Shown here: positions 9,442 to 18,611 of the stretch, one piece after another
Layout: every line of letters starts with the position of its first letter
Numbering within the stretch: position 1 is the first letter of the stretch
DNA from: an uncultured Alphaproteobacteria bacterium
Lineage (GTDB): Bacteria; Pseudomonadota; Alphaproteobacteria; GCA-2731375
Assembly (NCBI GenBank): GCA_951812805.1
Contig: CATOSZ010000003.1
Location: forward strand, 1,814,557-1,878,556
DNA length: 64,000 nt
Direction of reading: 5' to 3'
Translations under genes and position numbers: made by a program
Notes under the pieces: model-generated
Seen by the model: only the letters and a program-made list of their open reading frames with translations
What the model was told of the DNA's origin: nothing
Databases searched by the model: none

Positions 9442-9637
9442 AATCGTCGCCCGACCGGGTCTCCCGGATAGCATGATCGAGCTTATCGAGCTGCCAGAGG
9501 ATCGCCACCACCGCCGTCACCGACAGGTACACCAGGAAGGCCGGTCCCCAACCCATGTCGATATAAGGAAGCTTGACCACGATAGCTGGAAGTATCCCAA
9601 CCAGAATTCCCCAAAGGGGCATGTCGCCGACACGCAT
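9440..9637 (-). CDS. Small inner-membrane protein of unknown function
   Basis: A 65-residue frame with two hydrophobic segments, LWGILVGILPAIVVKL (about 8-23) and PAFLVYLSVTAVVAILW (about 32-48), joined by a short loop. The charged tail KLDHAIRETRSGDD is probably cytoplasmic. The start is the first ATG. No clear homologue is recognised. The composition and clean two-helix pattern support a real gene. It is isolated, with about 265 bases of featureless DNA between it and the next gene. Confidence 0.55.
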   Translation of the reverse strand: MRVGDMPLWGILVGILPAIVVKLPYIDMGWGPAFLVYLSVTAVVAILWQLDKLDHAIRETRSGDD

Positions 9638-9903
9638 CTTCGTCCATCCCTCTCAAACCCACACAAAAGCGCCAGTCTCAGCACCAGCCATGCCATCTGC
9701 GTCCGGGGAAAGCGAAGCGACGCCCCCCGGATGGCCGACTCGCACGCCAAGTGTGGCCTACTCGCCTGAAAATGTGAAGCTTTCAGTTTTACCCGGAAGA
9801 TTTTCCGTCGCGTCGTGCCATTTGTGAAAGACGGATACCATCGATCCCCGCGCCGTCGGGAACGGTGTAGGCTGTCGACCCCGGCCTCGGATCGGAGACA
9901 GAG

Positions 9904-10896
9904 ATGCTTGCAATCGCCCTGTTCGGTGCCGGCCGCATCGGCCGCATCCATGCCGGCAACATTGCCGCTTCACCGCGCGCACGGCTGGCTCATGTGGTCG
10001 ATGTCGACGCCGGCGCCGCGTCCGATCTGGCGGCCCGCCACGGCGCGGCGGCGAGTGACGTGGCGACGGCGCTCGCCGACCGGGACGTGGGTGCCGTGTT
10101 GATCGCCAGCAGTACAGATACACATGCCGACCTCATCGAGGCCGCGGCCCGCGCCGGCAAGGCGGTCTTTTGCGAAAAGCCCATCGACCTCGACATCGCG
10201 CGTGTCGAGGCCTGTCTGTCCGTGGTCACGGATACGGGCGCCACCCTCATGGTCGGCTTCAATCGCCGCTTCGATCCGCATATGGCGGCCCTGAAGGCGG
10301 CGATCGAGGCCGGTCGGATCGGTCGCGTCGAGATGGTGATCGTGACTAGCCGCGATCCGGGCCCGCCGCCGCGCGACTATCTCGAACGCTCGGGCGGCCT
10401 GTTCCGCGACATGACGATCCACGACTTCGACATGGCGCGCTGGCTGCTCGGCGCCGAGCCGGTCCGCATCCAGGCCAGCGCCAGCCGTCTCTTCGATCCC
10501 GGTGCCGAGGCCGCGGGCGATCACGACACCGCGGTGGCGACCCTGGAAACCGCGGCCGGCCAGCTCGCCGTCATCACCAACAGCCGGCGTGCGGCCTACG
10601 GCTACGACCAGCGCCTGGAGGTACTCGGCGCGGCGGGCATGCTGCGCGTGGCGAACCCGACGGCGACCACCCTCGAGACGACGGACCCCGCCGGCACGCT
10701 GGTCGAGCGACCGCTCGACTTCTTCCTCGAACGCTATCGCGAGGCCTACCGCCTGGAACTGGAGCACTTTGTCGACTGCGTCCTCGACCGCGTTCCCCCA
10801 CGGGTCACCGGCGAAGACGGCCGGCGGGCATTGCTACTCGCCGACGCCGCATACCTTGCCCTCGACGAGGGACGAGCGGTCGAGATCCCGGACTGA
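9904..10896 (+). CDS. iolG: Gfo/Idh/MocA oxidoreductase, probable inositol 2-dehydrogenase
   Basis: An NAD(P)-dependent sugar or cyclitol dehydrogenase of 330 residues. The Rossmann motif is FGAGRIGRIHAGNI, the catalytic-Lys strand is FCEKPIDLD near residue 90, and the C-terminal domain has DMTIHDFDMARWLLG with the His/Asp pair. The pattern GFNRRFDPHM is characteristic of myo-inositol dehydrogenases. No other iol genes are present, so the substrate is inferred from sequence pattern only. The ATG follows CGGAGACAGAG. Confidence 0.82.
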   Translation: MLAIALFGAGRIGRIHAGNIAASPRARLAHVVDVDAGAASDLAARHGAAASDVATALADRDVGAVLIASSTDTHADLIEAAARAGKAVFCEKPIDLDIARVEACLSVVTDTGATLMVGFNRRFDPHMAALKAAIEAGRIGRVEMVIVTSRDPGPPPRDYLERSGGLFRDMTIHDFDMARWLLGAEPVRIQASASRLFDPGAEAAGDHDTAVATLETAAGQLAVITNSRRAAYGYDQRLEVLGAAGMLRVANPTATTLETTDPAGTLVERPLDFFLERYREAYRLELEHFVDCVLDRVPPRVTGEDGRRALLLADAAYLALDEGRAVEIPD

Positions 10897-10907
10897 TCGC
10901 CGACCCC

Positions 10908-12152
10908 CTAACGGATATCCAACCCGCTCATATCGATCGCCGGCGAGCGGCCGGCGATGACGTCGGCGGCAATCCGCGCCGAGCCGTTCGACATGGTCCA
11001 GCCGATATGACCGTGACCGGTGTTGTAGACGAGGTTCCGGTGTCGGCCACGCCCGATATAGGGACAGTTGTCCGGCGTCATCGGGCGCAGGCCGGCCCAG
11101 TAGTCGGGCGCGTCGTAGTCGGCGGCTTCCGGCAGCAAGTCGCGGACCGCCGCCAGCATATGGCTGTAGTCGGCCGGACGGTGGCTCTTGTCGAAGCCGG
11201 CGAATTCGGCCGTGGCGGTAACCCGCAGCCGGTCACCCATGCGGGTGAAGGCGCAGAGATTGTCCTCGTCGATGCCGTTGATCGCCGGCGGGTTGTTGCG
11301 CCCGGCGATCGGCAGGGTCACGGAATAGCCTTTGACCGGATAGATCGGCAGGTCGAGGCCGAGCGGCCGGGTGAATTGCGGGCTGGCGCACCCCATCGCG
11401 AGAACATAGGCGTCGGCCACCTCCTCGCCCCGGTCGGTCATTACCTTATCGATTTCATCGCCCGAGGCATGAATGGCGGTAACGCTGGTGTCGTACTTGA
11501 TGACGGCGCCCTTCTCGGCACACAAGGCCGCCAGCGCCTGCGTGAACTTGCGGCAGTCCCCGGTTTCGTCGCCGACCGCATGAATAGCCCCGGCGAGTTT
11601 GTCGCGCGCGGCGGCCAGCGCCGGCTCCGTCGCGATCGCCTGATCGGCGTCGAGGGCCCGCAAGTCTTCGCCGAGGTCCGTCAGGATTGCCATCTCGCGG
11701 CGCCGGTTCTCGAAGGCGGCGGGGTCGCGGTAGCAATAGAGGATGCCGCCCGCCTGCCGGTCATAGTCGATCCCGGTCTCGGCCACGACCTCGTGCAGCA
11801 CCGCCTTCGAATAGGCGCACAGGCGATGCTTGGTCTGGGTGTTGCGCCGGTAGCGTTCCGCCGTGCATTGCCGGAGGAACTTCCAAGACCAGGACCAGAG
11901 CGCCGGATCGAGGCTGAAGCGAAACCTCAATGCTTGGTCGTTTCGCCAGAGCGAGCGCAGCAAAGTCATCGGTGCCCGCGGCGAGGACCAGGCATAGGCA
12001 TGCCCAGGTGCGATCGCACCCGCGTTACCAAAACTGGTCTCGTCCGCCGCCGCCGACAGTCGCTCGACCAGCACGACCTCGTGCCCGTCCTTCAAGAGCT
12101 GCCAGGCTGTCGTCACCCCGACGACACCGGCCCCCATCACCAGAACCTTCAT
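10908..12152 (-). CDS. dadA: FAD-dependent D-amino acid dehydrogenase (DadA-like)
   Basis: Oxidative deamination of D-amino acids, passing electrons to the respiratory chain at the inner membrane. The 414-residue protein begins MKVLVMGAGVVGVTTAWQL, the FAD dinucleotide fold, with an acidic residue in LVER. The DAO-fold C-terminal segment is YWAGLRPMTPDNCPYIG and NTGHGHIGWTMSNGSARI. It ends 11 bases from the convergent iolG-like gene. The cyclase-TPR gene lies 38 bases upstream on the same strand. Confidence 0.88.
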   Translation of the reverse strand: MKVLVMGAGVVGVTTAWQLLKDGHEVVLVERLSAAADETSFGNAGAIAPGHAYAWSSPRAPMTLLRSLWRNDQALRFRFSLDPALWSWSWKFLRQCTAERYRRNTQTKHRLCAYSKAVLHEVVAETGIDYDRQAGGILYCYRDPAAFENRRREMAILTDLGEDLRALDADQAIATEPALAAARDKLAGAIHAVGDETGDCRKFTQALAALCAEKGAVIKYDTSVTAIHASGDEIDKVMTDRGEEVADAYVLAMGCASPQFTRPLGLDLPIYPVKGYSVTLPIAGRNNPPAINGIDEDNLCAFTRMGDRLRVTATAEFAGFDKSHRPADYSHMLAAVRDLLPEAADYDAPDYWAGLRPMTPDNCPYIGRGRHRNLVYNTGHGHIGWTMSNGSARIAADVIAGRSPAIDMSGLDIR

Positions 12153-12190
12153 GGCTCACTCCCCTTCCGAGGCGACAAGCCTAACACGCC

Positions 12191-14068
12191 CTATCCTTCG
12201 GGATAGCCGGCGCGTCGGAGCGCGTCGAGCAGCCGTTCGAGATGCGCGGGGTTCCGGAAGGGATGCGCCTTTGCGTAGGTCTTCAGGTTCAAGTGAGGAC
12301 GGGCCGCCAGGACCTCGGAAACCAGTCGACGCGCCTCCGCGTCCCGGCCGGCGAGGCTATGGGCCGCGGCGAGGGAGACTTTGCGTTCGGGCTGATCCGG
12401 CTTGTGCCGGGCCCAGGCGCCGAGCGCGGCAATCGCCGCCTCGTGCTTGTCCAGCATCATGAGGATGGAGCCGAGCCGGTAATTGTACCAGCTCGGGTGA
12501 TGGGGATGCAGGCGCTTGGCCTCGCGGATTAAAGCCAGGGCCTCGGAGAAGTCGCCGGCGAAGTGAGCCGAGACGGCGAGCAGGGCATGGGAATCGGCGA
12601 CGCTCGGCGCCAGCTCGATGGCGCGCCTGCCGGAGTCGAGCGCACCGTCATAGTCGCCCTCGAGCAGATGGATGAGACCGAGCAGGGAATGCAGGCGCGG
12701 GTTGTCGCCATGCAGGGCGATGGCCTGCGCCGCCGCCGCCTTGGCGGCGTTAAGGGAGACGTCGCGCGAGGCGGTCCAGCCGAAACGGGCGTCGATCCAA
12801 TGGGCCGAGCCGAGCCCGACCCAGGCATTGGCGAAGTCCGGATCGCGGGCGACCGCCTCCTGCCAAAGCTTGCGCGCCGCCGCGTTGTCCGTCGGATTGG
12901 TCCGCCGAAAGAGCGCCTCGGCCTCGACATCGAGCCGCCAGGCCTCCAGATCCTGGGTTCGGCCTCGGCTCAACGCGGCCATCTCGCCTTCCGTCAGCTC
13001 GACCTGCAGGGCGGTGGCTATATTCAGGGAAATCTCGTCCTGAACCTCGAACAGATCCGCGAGGGTCCGATCGTAGCTGGCGACCCAGACGTGATGACCG
13101 GCAATGGCGTCGATCAGCTGCGCCGTCACGCGCAAACGGTCGCCGGCGTGGCGGACACTGCCTTCGAGCACGTAACGGACGCCCAGGTCCTCGGCCACCC
13201 GGCGGACCTTCACGGCCTTGCCCTTGTAGGTGAAGCTCGAGTTGCGGGCGATGACGAACATCTGCGGCACGCTCGCCAGCGCCGAAATGATACTTTCCGT
13301 CAGACCGTCTGCGATGTGGGCCCGGTCCCCGGCGCCTGAGAGGTCGTCGAAGGGCAATACGGCGATCGACGGCCTGACCGGCAGGGCATAGGCCATGGCG
13401 GCGGGGTCGGCGGCCTCGACCCGCTCCAGCCAGGGGCGCCACCAGAGGACCGCGGCGGCTATGGCCAGCGCCACGACCGCGGCCGCGGCAATCCGACGCG
13501 AGAGGACCCGCGCCCGCCGGGTCGCGACAACGCCCGTGCCGTCGAGGGCGATCCGGTAGATCCGCACCGGCTCGGGGATGTTCTTCAGGCGCTGAGCGCC
13601 CTGGTCCTCGAAGCCGACGTCGAGCTTGCCGCGCAGATCCGCATACACCCGATCGGAGATCGTAATACCGCCCGGCTCGGCCAGGGCTTCGAGGCGCGCC
13701 GCGATGTTGACGCCATCGCCGTGGATATCGTCGCCATCGACCATGATGTCGCCGAGGTTGATGCCGACGCGAAAACGGATCCGTTCCACTTCCGGCCGCG
13801 CCGCCTCGTGCGCGACCATCTCGCGTTGCACGGCGACGCAACAGCGCACCGCGTCGACGGAACTCGCGAACTCGATCAGCAAGCCGTCACCCGTCGTCTT
13901 GACGATCCGCCCACCCGCGCGGGCAAGCGCCGGGTCGATGAGGTCGGCCCTGAGAGCGCGGAGGCGGCTCAGGGTCCCCTCCTCGTCGGCGGCCATCAGC
14001 CGGCTGTAGCCGACGATATCGGCGGCGACGATCGCGGCAAGCCTGCGGGTCGTGTTCTCGTGCGCCAC
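12191..14068 (-). CDS. Class III cyclase with TolB-like domain and TPR repeats
   Basis: A 625-residue signalling protein. Residues about 8-175 form a cyclase homology domain with AAIVAADIVGYSRLM (first metal Asp) and KTTGDGLLIEF (second Asp). A single membrane helix lies near 190-210. A TolB N-terminal-like segment (PSIAVLPFDDLSGAGD to VLEGSVRHAGDRLRVTAQL) spans about 230-380, and TPR helices cover about 400-620. This architecture is common in alphaproteobacteria. The cyclase domain is probably cytoplasmic. The input signal is not known. Confidence 0.85.
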   Translation of the reverse strand: MAHENTTRRLAAIVAADIVGYSRLMAADEEGTLSRLRALRADLIDPALARAGGRIVKTTGDGLLIEFASSVDAVRCCVAVQREMVAHEAARPEVERIRFRVGINLGDIMVDGDDIHGDGVNIAARLEALAEPGGITISDRVYADLRGKLDVGFEDQGAQRLKNIPEPVRIYRIALDGTGVVATRRARVLSRRIAAAAVVALAIAAAVLWWRPWLERVEAADPAAMAYALPVRPSIAVLPFDDLSGAGDRAHIADGLTESIISALASVPQMFVIARNSSFTYKGKAVKVRRVAEDLGVRYVLEGSVRHAGDRLRVTAQLIDAIAGHHVWVASYDRTLADLFEVQDEISLNIATALQVELTEGEMAALSRGRTQDLEAWRLDVEAEALFRRTNPTDNAAARKLWQEAVARDPDFANAWVGLGSAHWIDARFGWTASRDVSLNAAKAAAAQAIALHGDNPRLHSLLGLIHLLEGDYDGALDSGRRAIELAPSVADSHALLAVSAHFAGDFSEALALIREAKRLHPHHPSWYNYRLGSILMMLDKHEAAIAALGAWARHKPDQPERKVSLAAAHSLAGRDAEARRLVSEVLAARPHLNLKTYAKAHPFRNPAHLERLLDALRRAGYPEG

Positions 14069-14177
14069 GAAATCTCCAGGGCAAGCGAGTATCGGACGAG
14101 TCTATCCGCTAGCCCGAACCGCGACAAACCCGTTGACAGCACCGCATCGGCGGACGATGGTGAGGGTCAGCGCCGCT

Positions 14178-14206
14178 TTGAGGCTCAGCTTGCGGGGCGC
14201 TATATA
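14178..14206 (+). promoter_or_regulatory. Possible sigma70 promoter in the 14.07-14.37 kb gap
   Basis: TTGAGG (14178-14183), a 17-base spacer and TATATA (14201-14206) stand out in a 300-base gap without a confident gene. It could drive the small proline-rich frame at 14371. I see nothing else in 14069-14370. Confidence 0.35.
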
Positions 14207-14370
14207 AATTCTTGCTAAAGCGAGCGGGGCGAGACCCCGCGATCGGAACGCGGGCTCTGGATAGGATTTCCAGCACCGCCCGCGGGCCCGGCCGCCCCTC
14301 CCCCGATCTCTGACATGAGCCTCGTCACTTGCTCCCACTTTTGGGGAGCCGAGCGCACGAGGACCGAACG

Positions 14371-14520
14371 ATGACAACCGAAGCCAGCGAGAATACCCCT
14401 CGCCCGTCGCCGGAATCCACGCCGGCCCCACCTTCGAACGAGGCGTCCCGCACACCACCGCCGCCGCCGGAACCCGAGCGTCGCCTGAATGGTCGGGCGA
14501 TCTGGTGGCCGAGCCGCTGA
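14371..14520 (+). CDS. Small proline-rich hypothetical protein
   Basis: A 49-residue frame starting ATG with a GAGGA ribosome site 8 bases upstream. It is rich in Pro, Ser, Thr and Glu, with a run of five prolines, and ends GRAIWWPSR. It is convergent with the LLM oxidoreductase gene, ending 8 bases from it. No homologue is recognised. A possible promoter at 14178-14206 and the ribosome site favour it, but disorder-prone GC-rich frames also arise by chance. Confidence 0.35.
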   Translation: MTTEASENTPRPSPESTPAPPSNEASRTPPPPPEPERRLNGRAIWWPSR

Positions 14521-14528
14521 ACCGAAAC

Positions 14529-15554
14529 TCAGTTGCGGCAGAGCGGAAAGACCGCGGTACCGAGGGTTTCGAGCAGTTCGGCCCGGGCCTCAACGAAGCC
14601 GCTGAACAGGAACTGGTGGATGCCCGCCGCACGGATCGCCTGGATGCGCGCCGCGCATTCCTCCGCCGTGCCGACGACGGCGAAGCGGTCCGCCATGTAG
14701 GCCAGCAACGCCGGATCGCGCATCAGCCGGGCGTTGGGCGACTCACCCAGGTCCTCATGGTGCGAGGGGCGGTAGCCCGCCTGCACCTCGCGGATCGCCT
14801 CGGCGAACTCCGGCGGGACCAGCTTGCCCTCCTGGGTGAAGCGGAAGGCATGGTGCGCGGTGGAGGCGAGTTCCATGCGGATCTCGTCGATCAGAGCCGC
14901 CCGGTCGGTGCCGACGTTGACCCGGGTCAGCGCCCAGATGTCGATATCCTCCAGCCTCCGCCCGGCCCGCTCGGCACCGATCGCCAGATGCTTCAAGGTC
15001 AGGGCGGCGACATCCGGCGAAATACCGAGGCCGCAGATCACCCCGTCGGCGATCTCGCCCGCGAGCTCCAGGGTCTTCGGGCCCTCGGCCGACATGTAGA
15101 TCGGCACCGGATCGTCGGCCTGTTCGGCGATCCAGCGGGTGTGGATCTCCCGCCCGCCATAGTCATATGTCTTGCCGCGCAGCAGAGCCTTCAGCGCCAT
15201 GATGTAGTCGCGCAGGCCGGCCAGACCGCGCGGCCGTTCGCCGAGGTTGTAAATGGCGCTATCGCCGGTACCGATGCCGAGCATGACCCGGGGGCCGGCG
15301 ACCTCGCGCACGCTGGCGATCGCGCTCGCCATCACGGCGGGGTGGCGGGTCAGCGGGTTGGTGACCGAGGGGCCGAGCATGACCCGGTCCGTCGCCTGGG
15401 CCATGGCGCCGAGGGTGACGAACAGCTCGCGGAACAGCGACTGCGAATCCGCGACGCCGACCCAGTCGAAGCCGACCCGTTCGGCAAGACGCACATTGTC
15501 GATCGCAGAAGAGATCGAACGTGGAATCTCGATGGTGGCGAAGCGGGCCTGCAT
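14529..15554 (-). CDS. LLM-class flavin- or F420-dependent oxidoreductase
   Basis: A luciferase-like TIM-barrel oxidoreductase of 341 residues. Visible features are FDWVGVADSQSLFRELFVTL, VMLGPSVTNPLTRHP and the glycine turn VMLGIGTGDSAIYNLG. The C-terminal half resembles methylene-tetrahydromethanopterin-reductase-like members, which bind F420 or FMN. The start at 15554 follows GAGGGA. It is the last gene of a five-gene minus-strand operon and lies 12 bases after the tandem alpha-beta barrel gene. Substrate unknown; a monooxygenase role is possible. Confidence 0.8.
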   Translation of the reverse strand: MQARFATIEIPRSISSAIDNVRLAERVGFDWVGVADSQSLFRELFVTLGAMAQATDRVMLGPSVTNPLTRHPAVMASAIASVREVAGPRVMLGIGTGDSAIYNLGERPRGLAGLRDYIMALKALLRGKTYDYGGREIHTRWIAEQADDPVPIYMSAEGPKTLELAGEIADGVICGLGISPDVAALTLKHLAIGAERAGRRLEDIDIWALTRVNVGTDRAALIDEIRMELASTAHHAFRFTQEGKLVPPEFAEAIREVQAGYRPSHHEDLGESPNARLMRDPALLAYMADRFAVVGTAEECAARIQAIRAAGIHQFLFSGFVEARAELLETLGTAVFPLCRN

Positions 15555-15566
15555 GACTCGGATCCC

Positions 15567-16307
15567 TCAGTCGTCGTCGAGCCGCCCATGCCGGGCGATC
15601 GGGCGGTAGACGTTCCAGGACATGTTGTCGACCAGCGGCGCGCCATAGGCCATCCAGCGGGCGAGTTCCGCCTTGGCCTCGGCGCACATCGTTTCGGGAT
15701 CGGCCAAGGCCGGCAGCACGTCGAGGCTGTCGAATTCATAAAGCGCCAGATACTTCGGGCCCATGCCCAGCCATTCGAGCGCGGGATCCTCGACCAACTC
15801 GAACCGGGCGCCGGAGGCATAGCCCGGGATCTGCACCAGGTTCGGCACATGCGAGGCGTCGTACCAGGCGTTGAACTCGGCTTCCTTCTCGGCCACCACG
15901 CAGTCGGCCATGACGAGACTGACCGGCAGGTCGCCGGTCAGCAGCGGCGCGCCGAGATGGCTGCCCGAAAGTTGCCGGTAGACGTTGATCCTGACGTCCG
16001 AGAGGCCCTGGAGGGTTTCGAACTTGGCGAACTCGGCGTTGGCGGTCGGATGGCGCCCGGCCGCCTCGGCACCGAGCAGGGTTTCGAGATCGGTCCCGGC
16101 GTCGATCTGATAGAGTGCGAGATACTTGGTCTCGCCGACGACGCCCTGGTAACGCCGCCCCCAACGATAGCCGGGGATCTCCAGCAGCGCCGGGACGTGA
16201 TGATAGTACCAGGCGTTGAAGGCGTGTTCGTGCGCCGCCTCGACATTGGCCTGGACCAACAGCAGCAGGGGCGCGTGCAGCACGGTATTCTCGGGCAGGG
16301 CCGTCAT
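15567..16307 (-). CDS. Tandem dimeric alpha-beta barrel (EthD/DUF4286-like) protein
   Basis: A 246-residue protein made of two similar halves. Each contains a FNAWYxxxHVPxL motif (FNAWYYHHVPALLEIPGY and FNAWYDASHVPNLVQIPGY) followed by a YLALYxxD strand. Such ferredoxin-like barrels usually dimerise; here the two repeats probably form one barrel in a single chain. Relatives include heme- or aromatic-degrading and EthD-like proteins. The start at 16307 has GGGAGGAAT. It lies between the TPR gene and the LLM gene in the operon. Catalytic role not established. Confidence 0.75.
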   Translation of the reverse strand: MTALPENTVLHAPLLLLVQANVEAAHEHAFNAWYYHHVPALLEIPGYRWGRRYQGVVGETKYLALYQIDAGTDLETLLGAEAAGRHPTANAEFAKFETLQGLSDVRINVYRQLSGSHLGAPLLTGDLPVSLVMADCVVAEKEAEFNAWYDASHVPNLVQIPGYASGARFELVEDPALEWLGMGPKYLALYEFDSLDVLPALADPETMCAEAKAELARWMAYGAPLVDNMSWNVYRPIARHGRLDDD

Positions 16308-16321
16308 CGCCGATTCCTCCC

Positions 16322-17710
16322 TCAGGCCGCCAGCAGGTTGGCCGCGCGGGCATGGGCGGTGGCCGCGTCGTCGGCCGCGCCCTGGCGGGCCAGCACGTCG
16401 CCGTAAGCTCGCCAGGAGGGCGCGCTGGTCGGCTGCACCGCCACCCGTTCGGCCAGCAGGGCGCGGGCGAGCGCGTCCTGGCCGTCGCGCAAAGCGGAAT
16501 CGATCAGCATCCGGACCCAGCAGTCGCGCTGCGCCCAGCTGCCGCCGATCGGCCGCATCTCGTAGCGCGCCGGTTCCATGATCTCGACGACGCGGGCATG
16601 CTCGCCCTTGGCGTAGGCCAGGATCGCTTCCGCGATCGGCACGCCGGCGCGGGCATAGACCTCGGCCATGGTCTGTCCCGGACGGGCGGCAGCCGCCGCC
16701 TCGCGCATGGAGGCGAGCATCATCTCCGCTTCGGCAGTTTTACCGCCCATCGCCAGCGCCATCATGAAATGCACGTCGTTGAAGGCGCGCAGGCGGCCTT
16801 CGAGGCGGCCGGCCGACACCTCAGCGATGCTCTCCCAGCGATCGCCGACGTCGATCCCCAGCATGGCCAGGCGCATCAGCATGCTGGAGGCGTTGCCGAT
16901 GTCGGTGTTGTCTTCCGAGGCTTCGGTCCAGAACTGGCGGTCGAAGGCGTCCAGCACCCGCTCGTACTGCTCCAATTCCAGGTAGTGCAACGTGCGGTGC
17001 CACCAGATGTGATGGGCGAAGATGCCGCGTGCCCGCCAGGCCTCCTCGTGCTCGTCGACCCATTGGATGCCGTCCTGCCGGCGCCCGGTCATCTCCAGCA
17101 CATGGGCGATCGCATGGCCGGCCCAGATGTCGTTCTCGTTCATCGCAACGGCGCGGCGGCCGAGCGGCTCGGCCTCGGCGTAATGGCCGTTCTCCTCGAG
17201 CGCGAAGGCGTGGCACCCGAGCATGAAGCTATAGCCCGGCACCTCTTGCGACCAGCGCGGCATGGTGCGCACGGCGGAATTCCGCATCCTCTCCAGGTCG
17301 CCGATGTAGAAGTGCAGGAAATGCGCCAGGCGAAAGGCCAGGATGTCGTGCGGATAGTCGATGACGATGCGGTCCCAGGTGGCATTGCATTTGCGCAGGT
17401 CGCCGGCCGCCCAGGCTTCGAGCGCCGCGATATGCAGCTTCTCCCGCGCGTTGGCGCGGGGCGCGGCGGCCCGGGCCGCCTCCAGGCTCTTCTCGGCGCG
17501 GGGCAGCAGGTGGACCTGGGCCGGCAGCCGGAAGAAGTAACCGCGCAATACATGGCCCATCACCATGTCCGGGTCCGTATCGCCCAGGCGCTTCAGCAAT
17601 TCGCCCGTATCGCGGCCCTGCGCGAGGTAGGCGTCGATGGTCGCATCATAGGCGTCGACCGCGGCCTGGTCGGCGGCGGTCATCTCCAGGCCCCGTTTGT
17701 CGCGCAGCAT
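16322..17710 (-). CDS. TTC38-like tetratricopeptide protein
   Basis: A 462-residue alpha-helical protein resembling the TTC38 family found in bacteria and animals. Recognisable segments include GYFFRLPAQVHLLPRAEKSL, HFLHFYIGDLERMRNS, EVPGYSFMLGCHAFALEE and HHIWWHRTLHYLELEQYE. There is no signal peptide or membrane helix. The start at 17710 follows GGGAGGGAAGC. It lies within the five-gene operon, 30 bases after the SMP-30 gene. The family has no firmly known biochemical function; the conserved His/Trp patches suggest more than scaffolding. Confidence 0.75.
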   Translation of the reverse strand: MLRDKRGLEMTAADQAAVDAYDATIDAYLAQGRDTGELLKRLGDTDPDMVMGHVLRGYFFRLPAQVHLLPRAEKSLEAARAAAPRANAREKLHIAALEAWAAGDLRKCNATWDRIVIDYPHDILAFRLAHFLHFYIGDLERMRNSAVRTMPRWSQEVPGYSFMLGCHAFALEENGHYAEAEPLGRRAVAMNENDIWAGHAIAHVLEMTGRRQDGIQWVDEHEEAWRARGIFAHHIWWHRTLHYLELEQYERVLDAFDRQFWTEASEDNTDIGNASSMLMRLAMLGIDVGDRWESIAEVSAGRLEGRLRAFNDVHFMMALAMGGKTAEAEMMLASMREAAAAARPGQTMAEVYARAGVPIAEAILAYAKGEHARVVEIMEPARYEMRPIGGSWAQRDCWVRMLIDSALRDGQDALARALLAERVAVQPTSAPSWRAYGDVLARQGAADDAATAHARAANLLAA

Positions 17711-17740
17711 GCTTCCCTCCCGGCTTGAAAATTTCTCGAG

Positions 17741-18607
17741 TCAGCCGGCCTCCGGCACCGGCACGCGGGCCGGCGGCACCGGCAGGCCCGGCACGTCCGT
17801 GGCCATGCGGAACACCGCGCCGGCCTTGTCGTGGTCGAGGCCGCGCCAGCCGCTGACGACATAGAGATCGCGCAGCTCCGCGCCGCCGAAGCACACGCTG
17901 GTCACCATCGGCACCGGCACCGGGATGCGGGTGCGCAATGTGCCGTCCGGCTCGAACACGTCGACGCGGGCGCCATGCGCCACCGCGACCCAGAGAGAGC
18001 CGTCCTCGCCCAGCGCAATGCCGTCGGGAATGCCGTCCTCGACCTTGGCGAAAACCTGCCGCGGGCCGAGCATGCCGTCGCGTTCCCGGGCATAGACCCA
18101 GACCGCGTGGGTCAGCGAGTCCGCGTGATAGAGCCGCGTGCCGTCCGCCGAGACGGCGATCCCGTTAGTGAGCTGGATGCCGTCCTGCAGGGTATGGACC
18201 GAGCCGTCGAGGTCGATCATGTGCAGATGCGCCGTCGGCAGGTTGTCGTCGCTTGTCCGCTCCGCCGCCGCAAAGCCGAGGGAGCCGACATAGACCCGGC
18301 CGTCCGCGTCGGTGCCGAGGTCGTTGAAACCGACGGCGCCCTCGGTGACGTCACTGTCGAGCAGGACGCGGGTGCCCTCGCCCGCGAACAGCTTGACCGC
18401 GATGTTGCGGCCCGACATGACGACACCGCCGTCGGCGTGCAGCGCCATGCCACCGATGCCGCGGCGATGGGGGAACAGCGTCGAGACCTCGCCAACGGGG
18501 GAGAGCGTATAAACCCCGCCGTGGATGACGTCGGAATAGATCAGGCCGCGGGCATTGTCCCAGACCGGCCCCTCGATCAGCCCGTAGCCTTCCGCCAGTT
18601 TCTCCAT
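17741..18607 (-). CDS. SMP-30/gluconolactonase-family protein
   Basis: A six-bladed beta-propeller lactonase-like protein of 288 residues. The metal-ligand Glu is in YGLIEGPVWDN, a second ligand set is in QLTNGIAVSADGTRLYHAD, and the final site is DGIPDGIALGEDGSLWVA. These are the usual SMP-30 divalent-metal positions. The start at 18607 (MEKLAEGY) was chosen because the longer frame overlaps the end of the upstream aminotransferase gene; the gap to its stop codon is 4 bases. Substrate unknown; sugar acid lactones are typical. Confidence 0.83.
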   Translation of the reverse strand: MEKLAEGYGLIEGPVWDNARGLIYSDVIHGGVYTLSPVGEVSTLFPHRRGIGGMALHADGGVVMSGRNIAVKLFAGEGTRVLLDSDVTEGAVGFNDLGTDADGRVYVGSLGFAAAERTSDDNLPTAHLHMIDLDGSVHTLQDGIQLTNGIAVSADGTRLYHADSLTHAVWVYARERDGMLGPRQVFAKVEDGIPDGIALGEDGSLWVAVAHGARVDVFEPDGTLRTRIPVPVPMVTSVCFGGAELRDLYVVSGWRGLDHDKAGAVFRMATDVPGLPVPPARVPVPEAG

Positions 18608-18611
18608 GGCC

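Noticed and set aside
14505-16406. A 633-codon open frame opposite the LLM and EthD-like genes
   Set aside because: Both minus-strand genes have strong motifs and ribosome sites; the plus frame spans both without any.
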